Shown here piece after piece: positions 51,741 through 60,991 of a DNA stretch of 64,000 bases (within the stretch, counting starts at the first letter, position 1; each line of letters starts with the position of its first letter). The notes beneath the pieces are model-generated. The model searched no databases, was not told the origin of the DNA, and worked only from the letters and a program-made list of their open reading frames with translations. Where the stretch lies: contig CAVTJN010000005.1 of assembly GCA_963735055.1 (NCBI GenBank), positions 50,927 to 114,926 of the forward strand, in the 5' to 3' direction. The DNA comes from JBBITI01 sp963735055. GTDB lineage: Bacteria > Chloroflexota > Dehalococcoidia > Dehalococcoidales > UBA2162. The position numbers and the translations under genes were made by a program.

Positions 51741-54437
51741 ATGAAAAATGGTAGTGGTGGCTACGAACGCCTGCGACTTGAACAGGCCGAATGTGAAATA
51801 TTCAATCGTGGCGGCAAGAAGGACTATTGGGCTTACACCATTTGCGGCGGCTGCTATGGCGTCTGCGGCGCCCGAGTCCGGGTTGTTGATGGCTCGCCGG
51901 TAGCGATTGAAAGTGTGCCCGAGAGCGACCTCGGCGCCCGGGGCGGGATGTGCGGCAAAGGCGTCGCTACCATATTGGACTTTCATGATCCGAACCGGGT
52001 CAATTATCCCGTCAAGCGCACCAATCCCCGGAAGGGCATCGGCCAGGACCCGCGTTGGGAACGGATTTCCTGGGAAGAAGCGATGTCGACCATTGCCGAG
52101 AAGCTTGTCCGGATCAAGAAGACCGACCCCCGGCAACTTGTGTGGGCCTTCACCCCCTCCCCCGGCACCACCTTCAAAGCCACCATATTTGCCTCACCGT
52201 TCTTCGTCACCTTCGGGAGCCAGAACCGCGCTTCCGGTGGCGTTGGCACCGCCTGCGGTGCCGTCGCCCACCACATCGGCGCCCTGGTCCATGCCGCCTG
52301 GGACATCATGCCCGACTACAGCTATTCCAACTTCGTGCTGCGTTGCGGGGGCAATGAGAGCGTGGGCTCCGGGCGGCAGTCTGCCGCCGCCATTCGACAG
52401 GCCGCCGCCGCCCGCGACCGGGGCATGAAGACGGTGGTCATGGACCCCATCGGTTACATGGCCGGCGCCAAGGGAACGGAGTGGGTACCCATCCTGCCGG
52501 GCATGGACCTGGCCGTATTCCTGGCCATGGCCAACCTGATCGTTAATCAAATCGGGTCCTTCGACCGGGAATTCATCCGGGCCAAGACCAATGGCTCGTA
52601 TCTCGTGGGGCCTGACCGGCTGTTTGTGAGAGACGCCGCCACCGGCAAGCCGTTGTTGTGGGATGGAACCGACGGCCGGCCGAAGACCTACGATGATCCC
52701 ACCCTCAGCCACCCCGCCCTTGAAGGCGAATACGTGGTGCGCGGCGTCACCTGTCACCCCAGCTTTCAGCTTCTCAAGGACCATCTCCGCCAGTACAGCG
52801 TGGCCTGGGCCTCGAAGCTCAGTACCGTCCCTGAGGCTACCATCGACCGGCTGACCCGGGAGCTCGTCACGCAGGCGAAGATCGGGAGCACCATAGAGAT
52901 TGACGGCAAGACGATTCCGCTCCGGCCTGCCGGCGTGGTCGGCTACAAAGGCGTGAATACGCATACCAACGGCTTTCACCAGTACGCCGCCCTTACCCTG
53001 CTAAACTCCCTTTTGGGCAACCAGGATGTGTGCGGCGGTATCCTCGGTTCGGGCACGGTAAGGGGATTCGGCCATCCCGACACCGGACGTCCCAGCTTCC
53101 AGCCGTTTGGCGGCTACGACGGCATGCTGACTCCCGGCGTCTGGTTCACCAAAGCGCCGTGGCCACCGCCGGAGGTGTCCGGACCGGGCCTGCTCAACTT
53201 CATCGATGTGTTTCCCCATGCCGGGCGGAATCCTTACCCCTACTGTGACGACTGGGACGAAATATGGACTAAAGCGGGGCGCCCCTACGAGCCCCAGGCC
53301 CTGGGCATATATGGGGCCAATACCGTGATGAGCGCCGGCAACCCGACTTCCGCCGAGGCCTTTCTGAAAACAGTGCCCTTCGCCTTTTCGATCAACACCA
53401 TGCACAATGAGACCACCGAAGGCTTCGTCGATATCGTCCTGCCAGAATGTCACTTCATGGAGAACCTTGACCTCTCCGCTTCCCAGGGCTTCTTCTTTAA
53501 CTATCCGATCGGCATGGAGAAATGGAGCTTCCATCCCGGTCTCCCCGTCGTGGCCCCCCAATATGAACGAAGAAGTACGCTCGACATCTTCCTGGATCTG
53601 GCCGACCGCGTCGGGACCGGGGCCCCCTACAAGAACTTCCTGGAAAACTGGTTCTCCACCAAACTCATGAAATGGGAGCAGGTCGAGGCTAAGCCCGGCC
53701 AGAAGTACGAAATCGTCAGGCCGGACGAGACGATCCGGAATTTTGATTTTACCGATCGGGCCTTGAAGTTCTGTTTCGGGAACGAACGCGGCGTCCCTTG
53801 GTTCATGGAGCACGGCTTCATGAGCTGGGACAAGAAACCGGAAGAGTGTTACTGGCGTACTTTCGTGGACGCCCGGGTGCCCGTCTACCACGAGATCAAC
53901 GAGCGAGACAGGGAAGCAGTGAAGGAGAAAGCCGAGAAGATCGGGATGCACATGGATTGGGACCAGTACACCCCTTTGATCAGCTACTTTCCGTCGGTCA
54001 TCTACACCGACGCCCCCGAGGGATCTGAGTTCGACCTGGTGGCCGTCTCGCCGCGGGATTCACTGCACACCCAGCGGTTTTCCGCCGAGAATCCCTGGAT
54101 CGACGAGTTGAGCCGGGATAACCCCTATACCTACAACATCGTCATGCACAGCGACACTGCCAGGAAGAAGGGGATTCGTGAAGCCGACACCATCTGCCTC
54201 GAGAACTTTCGCGGCGACAAGGTCACCGGCCGGGTGCATCTGTCGCAGTTGATACACCGCCAGGCAGTGGCCGTGGTCGGGTTGGGGGGATGGGCGGAGG
54301 GCCGGCCGATCGCCCGGGGAAAAGGCGTCAACTTCAATACCTTGCTGCCGGCCGACCAGCGGCACGTCGACCCCATTTGCGGCGCCTTCGAGATCTGTGT
54401 CAAGGTGAAGGCATCCCGGGTGAGGGCGGCAACATGA
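51741..54437 (+). CDS. Molybdopterin oxidoreductase, DMSO reductase family (898 aa)
   Basis: Catalytic subunit binding bis-MGD and one 4Fe-4S cluster. Cluster ligands are Cys35, Cys38, Cys42 and Cys71 (CGGCYGVC, then GGMCGKG). GTACGAVAHH with Cys172 is a possible Mo or W ligand. The C-terminal domain has VAVSPRDSLHTQRFSAENPW. There is no Tat signal (the N-terminus is MKNGSGGYERLRLEQ), so it should act in the cytoplasm, unlike polysulfide or DMSO reductases. It overlaps by 4 bp (ATGA) with the Fe-S subunit; no NrfD-like membrane anchor follows. It may act on a catabolic intermediate as a hydratase, dehydroxylase or dehydrogenase; the substrate is not known. Confidence 0.88.
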   Translation: MKNGSGGYERLRLEQAECEIFNRGGKKDYWAYTICGGCYGVCGARVRVVDGSPVAIESVPESDLGARGGMCGKGVATILDFHDPNRVNYPVKRTNPRKGIGQDPRWERISWEEAMSTIAEKLVRIKKTDPRQLVWAFTPSPGTTFKATIFASPFFVTFGSQNRASGGVGTACGAVAHHIGALVHAAWDIMPDYSYSNFVLRCGGNESVGSGRQSAAAIRQAAAARDRGMKTVVMDPIGYMAGAKGTEWVPILPGMDLAVFLAMANLIVNQIGSFDREFIRAKTNGSYLVGPDRLFVRDAATGKPLLWDGTDGRPKTYDDPTLSHPALEGEYVVRGVTCHPSFQLLKDHLRQYSVAWASKLSTVPEATIDRLTRELVTQAKIGSTIEIDGKTIPLRPAGVVGYKGVNTHTNGFHQYAALTLLNSLLGNQDVCGGILGSGTVRGFGHPDTGRPSFQPFGGYDGMLTPGVWFTKAPWPPPEVSGPGLLNFIDVFPHAGRNPYPYCDDWDEIWTKAGRPYEPQALGIYGANTVMSAGNPTSAEAFLKTVPFAFSINTMHNETTEGFVDIVLPECHFMENLDLSASQGFFFNYPIGMEKWSFHPGLPVVAPQYERRSTLDIFLDLADRVGTGAPYKNFLENWFSTKLMKWEQVEAKPGQKYEIVRPDETIRNFDFTDRALKFCFGNERGVPWFMEHGFMSWDKKPEECYWRTFVDARVPVYHEINERDREAVKEKAEKIGMHMDWDQYTPLISYFPSVIYTDAPEGSEFDLVAVSPRDSLHTQRFSAENPWIDELSRDNPYTYNIVMHSDTARKKGIREADTICLENFRGDKVTGRVHLSQLIHRQAVAVVGLGGWAEGRPIARGKGVNFNTLLPADQRHVDPICGAFEICVKVKASRVRAAT

Positions 54438-55207
54438 GATACGGCATGGTGATCGATCTCAACCGTTGCGTTGGCTGTTACAGTTGCGTCGCCAAATGCA
54501 AGCAGGAGCATTTTCTGCCTCCGGGCATGACCTGGGGCAAGCTCCTCATCTCCGAAACCGGGCCCTATCCCAATACCACCAAGCACGCCTACCCCGTGCT
54601 CTGCAACCACTGCAAAGAACCCGCCTGTGTCGAGGCCTGTCCCACCAATGCCACCCGGAAAAGGGACGATGGCCTGGTGTGGGTCGAGCAGACGAAGTGC
54701 ACCGGGTGCAAGCAGTGCGTGACCGCCTGCCCTTACCAGATGCGCACGTTCTACGGCGATCGCAAGGAGTATTTCCCCGGACAGGGCGCTACCGAATACG
54801 AGAAACTGGCTGATAAGTTGCGCCCTCTCAAGAATGACATCGTCGTGAAGTGTGATTTTTGTGCGGACAGGATCGACGCCGGGGTCGCAATGGGGCTGAA
54901 GCCCGGGGCGGACCGGGACGCCACCCCCGCCTGTGTCAATATCTGCCCTGCCAAGGCCAGATTCTTTGGCGATCTGGATGACCCGGGCAGTGAAGTGCCC
55001 GGCCTGGTCCGCGATAGGGGGGCCGCCCCCCTTCACCCGGGTTTTGGTACTGACCCGTCCGTATTCTACATTCTATCTCCAGGCCTGCGGAACAGCCGGC
55101 TTCTGTCCCGGTTTGTCTTCTCGGCCTCGGCCAGGTTCTCGCTGCCTTTCTTTCTCACCACCGCCAAACGCGTGCGGCGCGAGGCCGAGTCCAAGGACCG
55201 AAGCTGA
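54434..55207 (+). CDS. NrfC-like Fe-S subunit with four 4Fe-4S motifs (257 aa)
   Basis: The electron-transfer subunit of the preceding oxidoreductase. Four ferredoxin motifs are visible: CVGCYSCVAKCKQ, CNHCKEPACVEACPTNA, CTGCKQCVTACPYQ and CDFCADRIDAG with CVNICPAKA. The ATG at 54434 overlaps the stop of the catalytic gene. The C-terminus of ~50 residues after FGTDPSVFYI is basic and without a membrane helix, so the complex appears soluble. The acyl-CoA dehydrogenase gene begins 21 bp downstream. Confidence 0.92.
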   Translation: MRYGMVIDLNRCVGCYSCVAKCKQEHFLPPGMTWGKLLISETGPYPNTTKHAYPVLCNHCKEPACVEACPTNATRKRDDGLVWVEQTKCTGCKQCVTACPYQMRTFYGDRKEYFPGQGATEYEKLADKLRPLKNDIVVKCDFCADRIDAGVAMGLKPGADRDATPACVNICPAKARFFGDLDDPGSEVPGLVRDRGAAPLHPGFGTDPSVFYILSPGLRNSRLLSRFVFSASARFSLPFFLTTAKRVRREAESKDRS

Positions 55208-55228
55208 GGCGGGAGACAGGGAGGGGGA

Positions 55229-56197
55229 ATGACGATTGAATTGACCGAAGAACAGGAGATGCTGCGGGCGTCGGCCCGCGATTTTCTGGACAAAGAATGC
55301 ACCGAGTTCGTGGTCAGGGAGGTCGAGGCAGGCGGGCTCGGCTACTCTCCGGAGCTGTGGCGGAAGATCGCCCAGTTGGGTTGGCTCGGACTTGTTCTCC
55401 CCGAGGCAGTCGGCGGCTCCGGCATGGGTTTCGTTGACCTTGCGGTTCTCTGTGAAGAGCTGGGCCGCGCCGCCTTCCCCGGCCCCTATGTGCCGGCCGC
55501 CGTAGTCACCGGCCTGACCGCTGCCGAACTGGGAAGCGACCGGCAGAAGTGGGACCTGCTACCGGGGTTAATCGCCGGGAACACTATTGCCGTGGTGACT
55601 CTGGACGAACCCGGCCCCGGGTCCCCGGCCATGGTGGCCTATCAGTCCGACAACATCGGATTTCAAGGCACTTCCGACGGCGAGGGCTTTGTCCTCCAGG
55701 GCAGGGCCCTGTTCGTCGTCTATGCGTCCCTTGCCACCACGTTATTGGTTCCCGCGTGGACATCGGTCAGCCGGCATCCGGACGACGGCATCACCCTATT
55801 TCTGGTTGATGCCTCCGCCCCGGGCGTCACCGTCACCCCTCTTACCAGCCTTGCCGGCGACAATCCCTGTGAGGTCGCTTTAGACGGCGTCCACGTTACC
55901 CGGGAGAGCATCCTGGGCCAGGGGGATCGCGGCTGGCCCCCCCTGCACCGATCGCTCCAGGTTGGTGCCGTGATGCTGTCGGCGCAGATGCTCGGGGCCG
56001 GTGAAGGGCTGCTGCAGCTTTCCGCCGACGACTACGCCACGCGGTTGCGGGCCGATGCCTCGGCCGCCGATCCATACACCGGGGAATACCTGTCCCGCCT
56101 GCGGCGCGATCTCGAGTTCTGCCGCTCGGCCACCTACGATGCGGCCCGAAAGCTCGTCGCTGGTGAGCGCCGCGAATTCGACACCACACTGCACTAG
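55229..56197 (+). CDS. Acyl-CoA dehydrogenase, C-terminally truncated (322 aa)
   Basis: Small-type dehydrogenase paralogue: starts IELTEEQEMLRASARDFLDK and follows the family through VEVALDGVHVT-like DGVHVTRESILGQGDRGWPP and LSRLRRDLEFCRSATYDAA. It stops at EFDTTLH, about 60 residues short, so the segment corresponding to HGGIGYTWDHD is missing. The stop lies in a CTAG shared with the end of the convergent aldehyde oxidoreductase gene, which suggests a deletion at this point. Probably inactive unless a partner supplies the missing part. Cotranscribed with the Mo oxidoreductase genes. Confidence 0.8.
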   Translation: MTIELTEEQEMLRASARDFLDKECTEFVVREVEAGGLGYSPELWRKIAQLGWLGLVLPEAVGGSGMGFVDLAVLCEELGRAAFPGPYVPAAVVTGLTAAELGSDRQKWDLLPGLIAGNTIAVVTLDEPGPGSPAMVAYQSDNIGFQGTSDGEGFVLQGRALFVVYASLATTLLVPAWTSVSRHPDDGITLFLVDASAPGVTVTPLTSLAGDNPCEVALDGVHVTRESILGQGDRGWPPLHRSLQVGAVMLSAQMLGAGEGLLQLSADDYATRLRADASAADPYTGEYLSRLRRDLEFCRSATYDAARKLVAGERREFDTTLH

Positions 56198-57971
56198 TCC
56201 AATGCGCCCAGCGGCTGGAGCTCCGGGACTGTGAACCCAAGTCCCAGTTGCTCTAGGTCGGCCCTTTTGGGCAAGCCTCTTTCCGACAGCCCGATCCTTT
56301 CGTAGTGCCGCCGCCGTGCCGGCTCCCACTCTTCCCTAGTCCACACTGACCTGGTCCCATACTTGTTCGTCACCGGTTCGTCGAAGGCCCGCTGCGGCAA
56401 GCCCGAGTCCCTGATCGGGGTGAACCCGTGTCGGAGACTCACTACCCTGGCCAGTTGGCTGACCCGCCGGCCGATATCATTGACTTGCTCGGCCGTGAGA
56501 TTCCACCCTGTCACCGGGTTCAGAAAGGTCAGGCCACCTCGTTCGGCGGCCCCCATATGACGCAGAAAGGGAACGCCGCGAAGATGCACATGGTGGCCGC
56601 ATCGTTCAGGCTGCCTCCCGTGCCGTGGCTGGTCCCCGACATAACCCCCCACCCGTGCCCTTTACTTCGCGGCTCGTACCTGGCGACCGCCTGGTTGGCT
56701 CTGGAACACCAGGCGTACCAGCGAGACTCCGGCCCGAACACGTCGATCGCCCGCCAGAATCCTTCCGCCAGGGCTGCCGGCGCCGGGTCCTCCCGGTACA
56801 CGATCTTTCGCAGGAGTGCCATCGTCGCATCACGGTCGCCCCATTTAAGGTCGATCCCGCCAAGATCTCCTTTGGTGATGATCCCGTGTTCGTACAGGTC
56901 CATCGCCCAGGCGATGAGACCCTGGACATTCTCGGCATCGACCCCCAACTCCTCAAGGAGGGAGTTGATCTCTTCCACTTCGTCGAACCCCATCATGGCG
57001 TTACCGCACAGGCCGCACGTATTGCCGTGTCTCAGCTCTCCGCTGAAAGCCCCGTGAGCGTTGTTCTTGAAATAGGGCTGAAAACAGGGCGACGCGCATC
57101 CGGGGCAGCCGTGAGTCCAGGCGCGATAGCTGAACTCGTGCGCGATGGCATCGCTCTTGTTGGCCACCGGGTCCCACGAGGAATGCCCATTCTTGAATGA
57201 ATCGCCGCCGTAGTTGAGCAGTCCCCTCATCCCGCCGTTAGCGCCGAAGCGAGCCCATCCGGTCGATTTCTGGTCCATCGTCGCCGGGTGCATCGCGTAT
57301 TGCTTCTTGAGTTCCCATACCTTGCGGTGATCGGCATACGGTAGCGCCCTGGTGCCTTTGACGGCCACCGCTTTCAGGTTCTTGGACCCAAAAACGGCGC
57401 CCACGCCTCCTCCCGAAGCGCTGTGCACGTTCTCCGTCGTCGCGTTGGCAAATCGCACCAGATTCTCCCCGCCGGGCCCGATACAGAGCGCCGCAAATTC
57501 CTTACCCGTCTCCTAGTACAGCCGGGTCCGCAGTGTGCCTTCGGTCTTCATCAGCAGTTGGCCCCAGAGATCAGCGGCGTCCCTGACCTCGACCCTGTCG
57601 TTGTAGACCATCAGGTAAGAGGGTTTGGCGGCCCTGCCCCGCACCAGGATCCCGGCATTGTAGCCGGCCCTCATTATCTCATCGCCAATGTATCCGGACA
57701 CCGTCGCCTCGCCGGCCCAACCGGTCAGTGGCGAGAGGAAGGTGCAACTCGTCTTGCAGCCCACCAGTCCCGTTATCGGGCCGACTCCGATATGCAGGAT
57801 GTTGTCGGGGCTGAGAGGGTCCGTGCCCGGCCGCACCAGGTCCCAGACCAGCTTGTTGCCGATACCGTTACCGCCGAGGTATTGCTTCGCCTCTTCGGTG
57901 ACATCGATCTTCCGGCTCTTGCCGGTAGCCAGGTCCACTTCCAGCAGGGAGACCGCAATTTGTTCAGCCAT
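56194..57971 (-). pseudogene. Aldehyde ferredoxin oxidoreductase-like (AOR) gene with a nonsense codon and a frameshift
   Basis: Tungsten/molybdenum AOR-family enzyme. From ATG 57971 (GGGAGGG upstream) it reads LLEVDLATGKSRKIDVTEEA, YLGGNGIGNKLVWDLV and GGWAGEA-like TGWAGEATVSGYIGDE. A TAG at 57513-57515 interrupts LRTRLY-ETGKEFAALCIGPG without change of frame. The middle part continues SASGGGVGAVFGSKNLKAVA, HGCPGCASPCFQPYF and TCGLCGNAMMGFDEVEEINS (cluster and cofactor region). Near 56535 one base is lost, and the C-terminus continues as FLNPVTGWNLTAEQVNDIGR to 56194. Family length is restored when both are corrected. Substrates would be aldehydes or aromatic/cyclic acyl-CoA. It follows its ferredoxin partner with an 8-bp overlap. 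Confidence 0.84.
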
Positions 57972-58711
57972 TGTTTCGTCCCTCCCCTTTTCTTGTCTCC
58001 GGGCGCCACGGGGGATAAGCAATACTCTCCCGTGTCAGCGGGTACAGCCTCCGGGCGACCATATCTGCTTTGGCGTCAGCGCTTTTCCGGAACGAGTCGC
58101 GTATCGGCCGGATCCGTTCCAGACGGTTGTGATATTGGAGAGCCCCGGTCGGGCATATCTGAACGCACCGGGGATTCCTTTCGCCTGCGTTGTCTTTATC
58201 GCACAGGTCGCAAACCAGGGGGACCGCGGATAGGTCGGGGGCGACGTGAATCGCCTCGGTGGCGCAGGCTTCCTGGCAGGCCAGGCATCCGGTGCAGGCG
58301 TCCTGATCGATGACCACATGCAAGTGTTTTCTTGTCGAAGTGGATGGCCGCAGGCGTCACCGGGCAGGCCTTCTCGCATAGTCTCTCTTCGTCCTGACAT
58401 TGGCAACATGTGACCACGACGGCCTTGGGCAGAGGCAGCAGGAAGTTGCGGACATATATGCGCGCCAGATCTTTGTTGATGATCCCAAAATGGTGCATCG
58501 AGCAGGCTTCGGCACAGAGATCACACCCGCAGCACTTCATCGTATCAGCGTCGATGAAGGCTTCGCCTGCAGGCTGGGGGTAGATTTCTCTTCCCCACAC
58601 TTGAATGGCATCGACAACTGCGCGGTGTTCCTTTTCGACGTGTGATCGCAACTCGCTCGACGAGCCGCATCGGTGACCGCATGGACATACCTGTTCCCGC
58701 TCTTCAGACAT
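57964..58711 (-). pseudogene. Ferredoxin partner of the AOR-like enzyme, frameshifted
   Basis: From ATG 58711 (GGGGGAGGG upstream): CPCGHRCGSSSELRSHVEKE, MKCCGCDLCAEACSMHHFGI and TCCQCQDEERLCEKACPVTP, with clusters for electron transfer. At 58329-58332 there is one A too many in AAAA; skipping it gives FDKK-HLHVVIDQDACTGC and CLACQEACATEAIHVAP, then CDLCDKDNAGERNPRCVQIC to 57964. The gene is therefore one protein of about 245 residues with a +1 insertion. Its end overlaps the AOR start, so the two were translated together. Confidence 0.8.
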
Positions 58712-58750
58712 TGGTTCCCTCCCCCTTTCCGTGCCAATACCTTAACGCTT

Positions 58751-58797
58751 TGTGGTCAAATCGCACCTATATTTTTTCGCAGCCGGACTTGACCACA
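58751..58797. promoter_or_regulatory. Inverted repeat TGTGGTCAA-N29-TTGACCACA
   Basis: Perfect 9-bp arms (58751-58759 and 58789-58797) upstream of the ferredoxin/AOR genes and next to the amidohydrolase remnant. It has -35-like TTGACC in each arm, the same geometry as the site at 10755-10795. Candidate operator; no convincing -10 was found on either side. Confidence 0.48.
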
Positions 58798-58840
58798 GGG
58801 TGTGATCTTGAAGTGTCTCTGATGGTATCTTCTGACGACC

Positions 58841-59368
58841 ATGCCGTCAAATGCCAACGACTTTGCAGACTACCAGACTGAGCAGGCGTCAAAGTACATG
58901 ATCGCCGGCACGTTTGGCTGGCCATACGAGACCACCGTGGCAATGACCCGCCTGGTGTTCAACGGTATTCTTGAGAAGTTCCCGCAGCTCAAGATCGTAA
59001 CCCATCACTGTGGCGGCATGGTTCCATATTATGGCCAGCGGATTCGCCAACACTACGGCCAGCAGGAGATGGCTGCCCGACGGGCAGACTACTTACGCGG
59101 CCTGACCAAGACTCCGGTCGACTACTTTAAGATGTTCTACAACGATACGGCCATTCATGGGAATACCCCGGCGTTGATGCTGGATTACGATTTCTGGGGG
59201 CGGGCCATCTGCTGTTCGGCGCCGACATGCCGTTGGGCGACCACTATTTCGGTTTGCGGAGCTATCGTCAGACTATTAACAACCATCCATGCGATGGACA
59301 TCAGCGATGACGAAAAGGAAAGGATCTTCGTCGGCAATGCCGTGGAGTTGTTGCGCATCCCGGTTTGA
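58841..59368 (+). pseudogene. Amidohydrolase (ACMSD-like) C-terminal remnant
   Basis: The translation contains FADYQTEQASKYMIAGTFGW, PYETTVAMTRLVFNGILEKF and LKIVTHHCGGMVPYYGQRI, typical of the second half of amidohydrolase_2 decarboxylases. From about 59198 (a G run, GGGGGCGGG) to about 59275 the correct reading is in another frame (GHLLFGADMPLGDHYFGLRS), then the first frame resumes as IHAMDISDDEKERIFVGNAV. So two compensating single-base changes are present, and the N-terminal ~150 residues are absent. The metal ligands of the first half are missing. Not functional as it stands. Confidence 0.7.
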
Positions 59369-59657
59369 GGCTGAGATCGTGGCTTGCCCCATCCCGAAGC
59401 CCAGGTGACGAAGAACAAGACTGTTGCTTGCCACCAGCTAACAATGCTGGGTCCACAGTGGTCGGGAACCCCGCTAATGGTCACTGACCTCCGGCGCCTG
59501 AAGCTAAACCAATTGAGGCACTAGTGCCGACAGTTAAGGTGCCACCAAGAGCGTGTCACAGGCTCGAATCTGCAAATACTTGATGTGCTTTTTGCGGCAT
59601 AAGACAATAGGCTCTAATAGCCGAACTCCCACCGAATAGCGCGGAATCGACGGGCTA
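59369..59657. other. Gene-free stretch, nothing recognised
   Basis: About 290 bp between the amidohydrolase remnant and the promoter of the alcohol dehydrogenase gene; no conserved frame, RNA or clear hairpin seen. Confidence 0.5.
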
Positions 59658-59666
59658 TGTTATGAT
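59658..59666 (+). promoter_or_regulatory. Extended -10 promoter (TGTTATGAT)
   Basis: TGT followed by TATGAT (59661-59666), 27 bp before the ATG at 59693. Confidence 0.5.
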
Positions 59667-59692
59667 GGCGCACTATCTGCGAAGGTGCTGGA

Positions 59693-60991
59693 ATGCCTGA
59701 AAAGGAACGCATTATGGCTTTGGAGTCGGTTATTACAGTAGGTTCGGCCGCCATCAAGTACGGCTTCGGCAGCACTCGAGAAGTTGGGTCTGACATGAAA
59801 GAGCTTGGTGCTACGCGAGTGATGATCGTGACGGACCCGAATCTTGCTGAAACAGAACCCGTGAAGTTGACCTTGAATGCGCTAAAGACCGCTGGACTCG
59901 AGGCTGTCTTGTTCCCTGATGCTCGAGTTGAACCGACGGACGCATCAATGAAGGATGCTATTGACTTTGCTCTAGGGGGTTCATTTGACGATTTCATTGG
60001 AGTAGGCGGAGGGTCAAGCATGGACACCGCCAAGGTTGCCTATCTCTACTCCACCTATCCCGCTGACTTCATGTCTTACGTTAACGCCCCGATTGGAAAT
60101 GGAACTCCGGTGCCGGGGCCGCTGAAGCCGCTAATTGGCATCCCAACTACGGCAGGAACCGGAAGTGAAACCACTGGAGTGGCCATATTCGACCTGGTAA
60201 GGATGCACGTGAAGACTGGGATTTCGCATCGGTACTTGCGACCAGCGATGGGTATAGTGGACCCCAACAACACGCGAACGCTTCCCAGAATGGTCGCAGC
60301 ATGCACCGGTTTTGATGTTCTTGTTCACGCTTTGGAATCTTTCACTGCCTTACCGTACTATCAGCGTAAGGCACCCGAAAGCCCACGATTGAGACCGGCC
60401 TATCAGGGTTCGAACCCAATAAGCGACGTGTGGGCAACAAAGGCTATAGAAATGGTGAGCAAGAACATCATTCGCGTCATCGAGAATCCTGCCGATGATG
60501 AAGCTCGTAGCCAGATGATCCTGGCCGCCACTTTTGCCGGGATTGGTTTTGGAAATGCGGGGGTTCATTTGCCTCATGGGATGTCCTATCCCGTGTCCGG
60601 AATGGTGCGGAGCTACAAGCCTGAGGGGTATCCTCCAGACCACCCGACCATTCCCCATGGAATGGCAGTTATTCTGACAGCTCCGGCCGTATTCCGATTT
60701 ACAGGCATGGCCAATCCTGAGCGTCATCTTGATTCCGCTCGACTCAAGGGCACCGATGTCACGGGCGTTCACAGAGACGACGCGGGCGATGCACTTTCGA
60801 ACTCTATCATATCGTTAATGAGAAGTGCAGGGATGCCTAACGGCCTTTCCGAAGTTGGTTTTACAGCAGCGGACATTGACGAGCTAGTTCAAGGCACTCT
60901 CCCCCAGCAACGAGTAACCAGTCTGTCGCCGAGATCTTTTGAACCTAGTGACCTTAAGCGACTGTTCGCCGCGTCACTGAAATATTGGTGA
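59693..60991 (+). CDS. Iron-containing alcohol dehydrogenase, hydroxyacid-oxoacid transhydrogenase-like (432 aa)
   Basis: Group III alcohol dehydrogenase fold. NAD site: DFIGVGGGSSMDTAKVAYL; metal ligands: CTGFDVLVHALES (Asp and His), GVHLPHGMSYP (His) and PTIPHGMAV (His). The GPLKPLIGIPTTAGTGSETT segment and overall length match the HOT (ADHFE1) subfamily, which oxidises a 2- or 4-hydroxy acid while reducing 2-oxoglutarate. The ATG at 59693 has GAAGGTG upstream; an internal ATG at 59714 with AAGGA is an alternative. It has its own promoter. It could link hydroxy-acid catabolism to the TCA cycle (inference). Confidence 0.88.
   Translation: MPEKERIMALESVITVGSAAIKYGFGSTREVGSDMKELGATRVMIVTDPNLAETEPVKLTLNALKTAGLEAVLFPDARVEPTDASMKDAIDFALGGSFDDFIGVGGGSSMDTAKVAYLYSTYPADFMSYVNAPIGNGTPVPGPLKPLIGIPTTAGTGSETTGVAIFDLVRMHVKTGISHRYLRPAMGIVDPNNTRTLPRMVAACTGFDVLVHALESFTALPYYQRKAPESPRLRPAYQGSNPISDVWATKAIEMVSKNIIRVIENPADDEARSQMILAATFAGIGFGNAGVHLPHGMSYPVSGMVRSYKPEGYPPDHPTIPHGMAVILTAPAVFRFTGMANPERHLDSARLKGTDVTGVHRDDAGDALSNSIISLMRSAGMPNGLSEVGFTAADIDELVQGTLPQQRVTSLSPRSFEPSDLKRLFAASLKYW

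Noticed and set aside
57513..57515. TAG in the AOR gene as a read-through or pyrrolysine codon
   Set aside because: The same gene also has a frameshift, the residue at this place is not catalytic, and no pyl genes or stem-loop element are visible.
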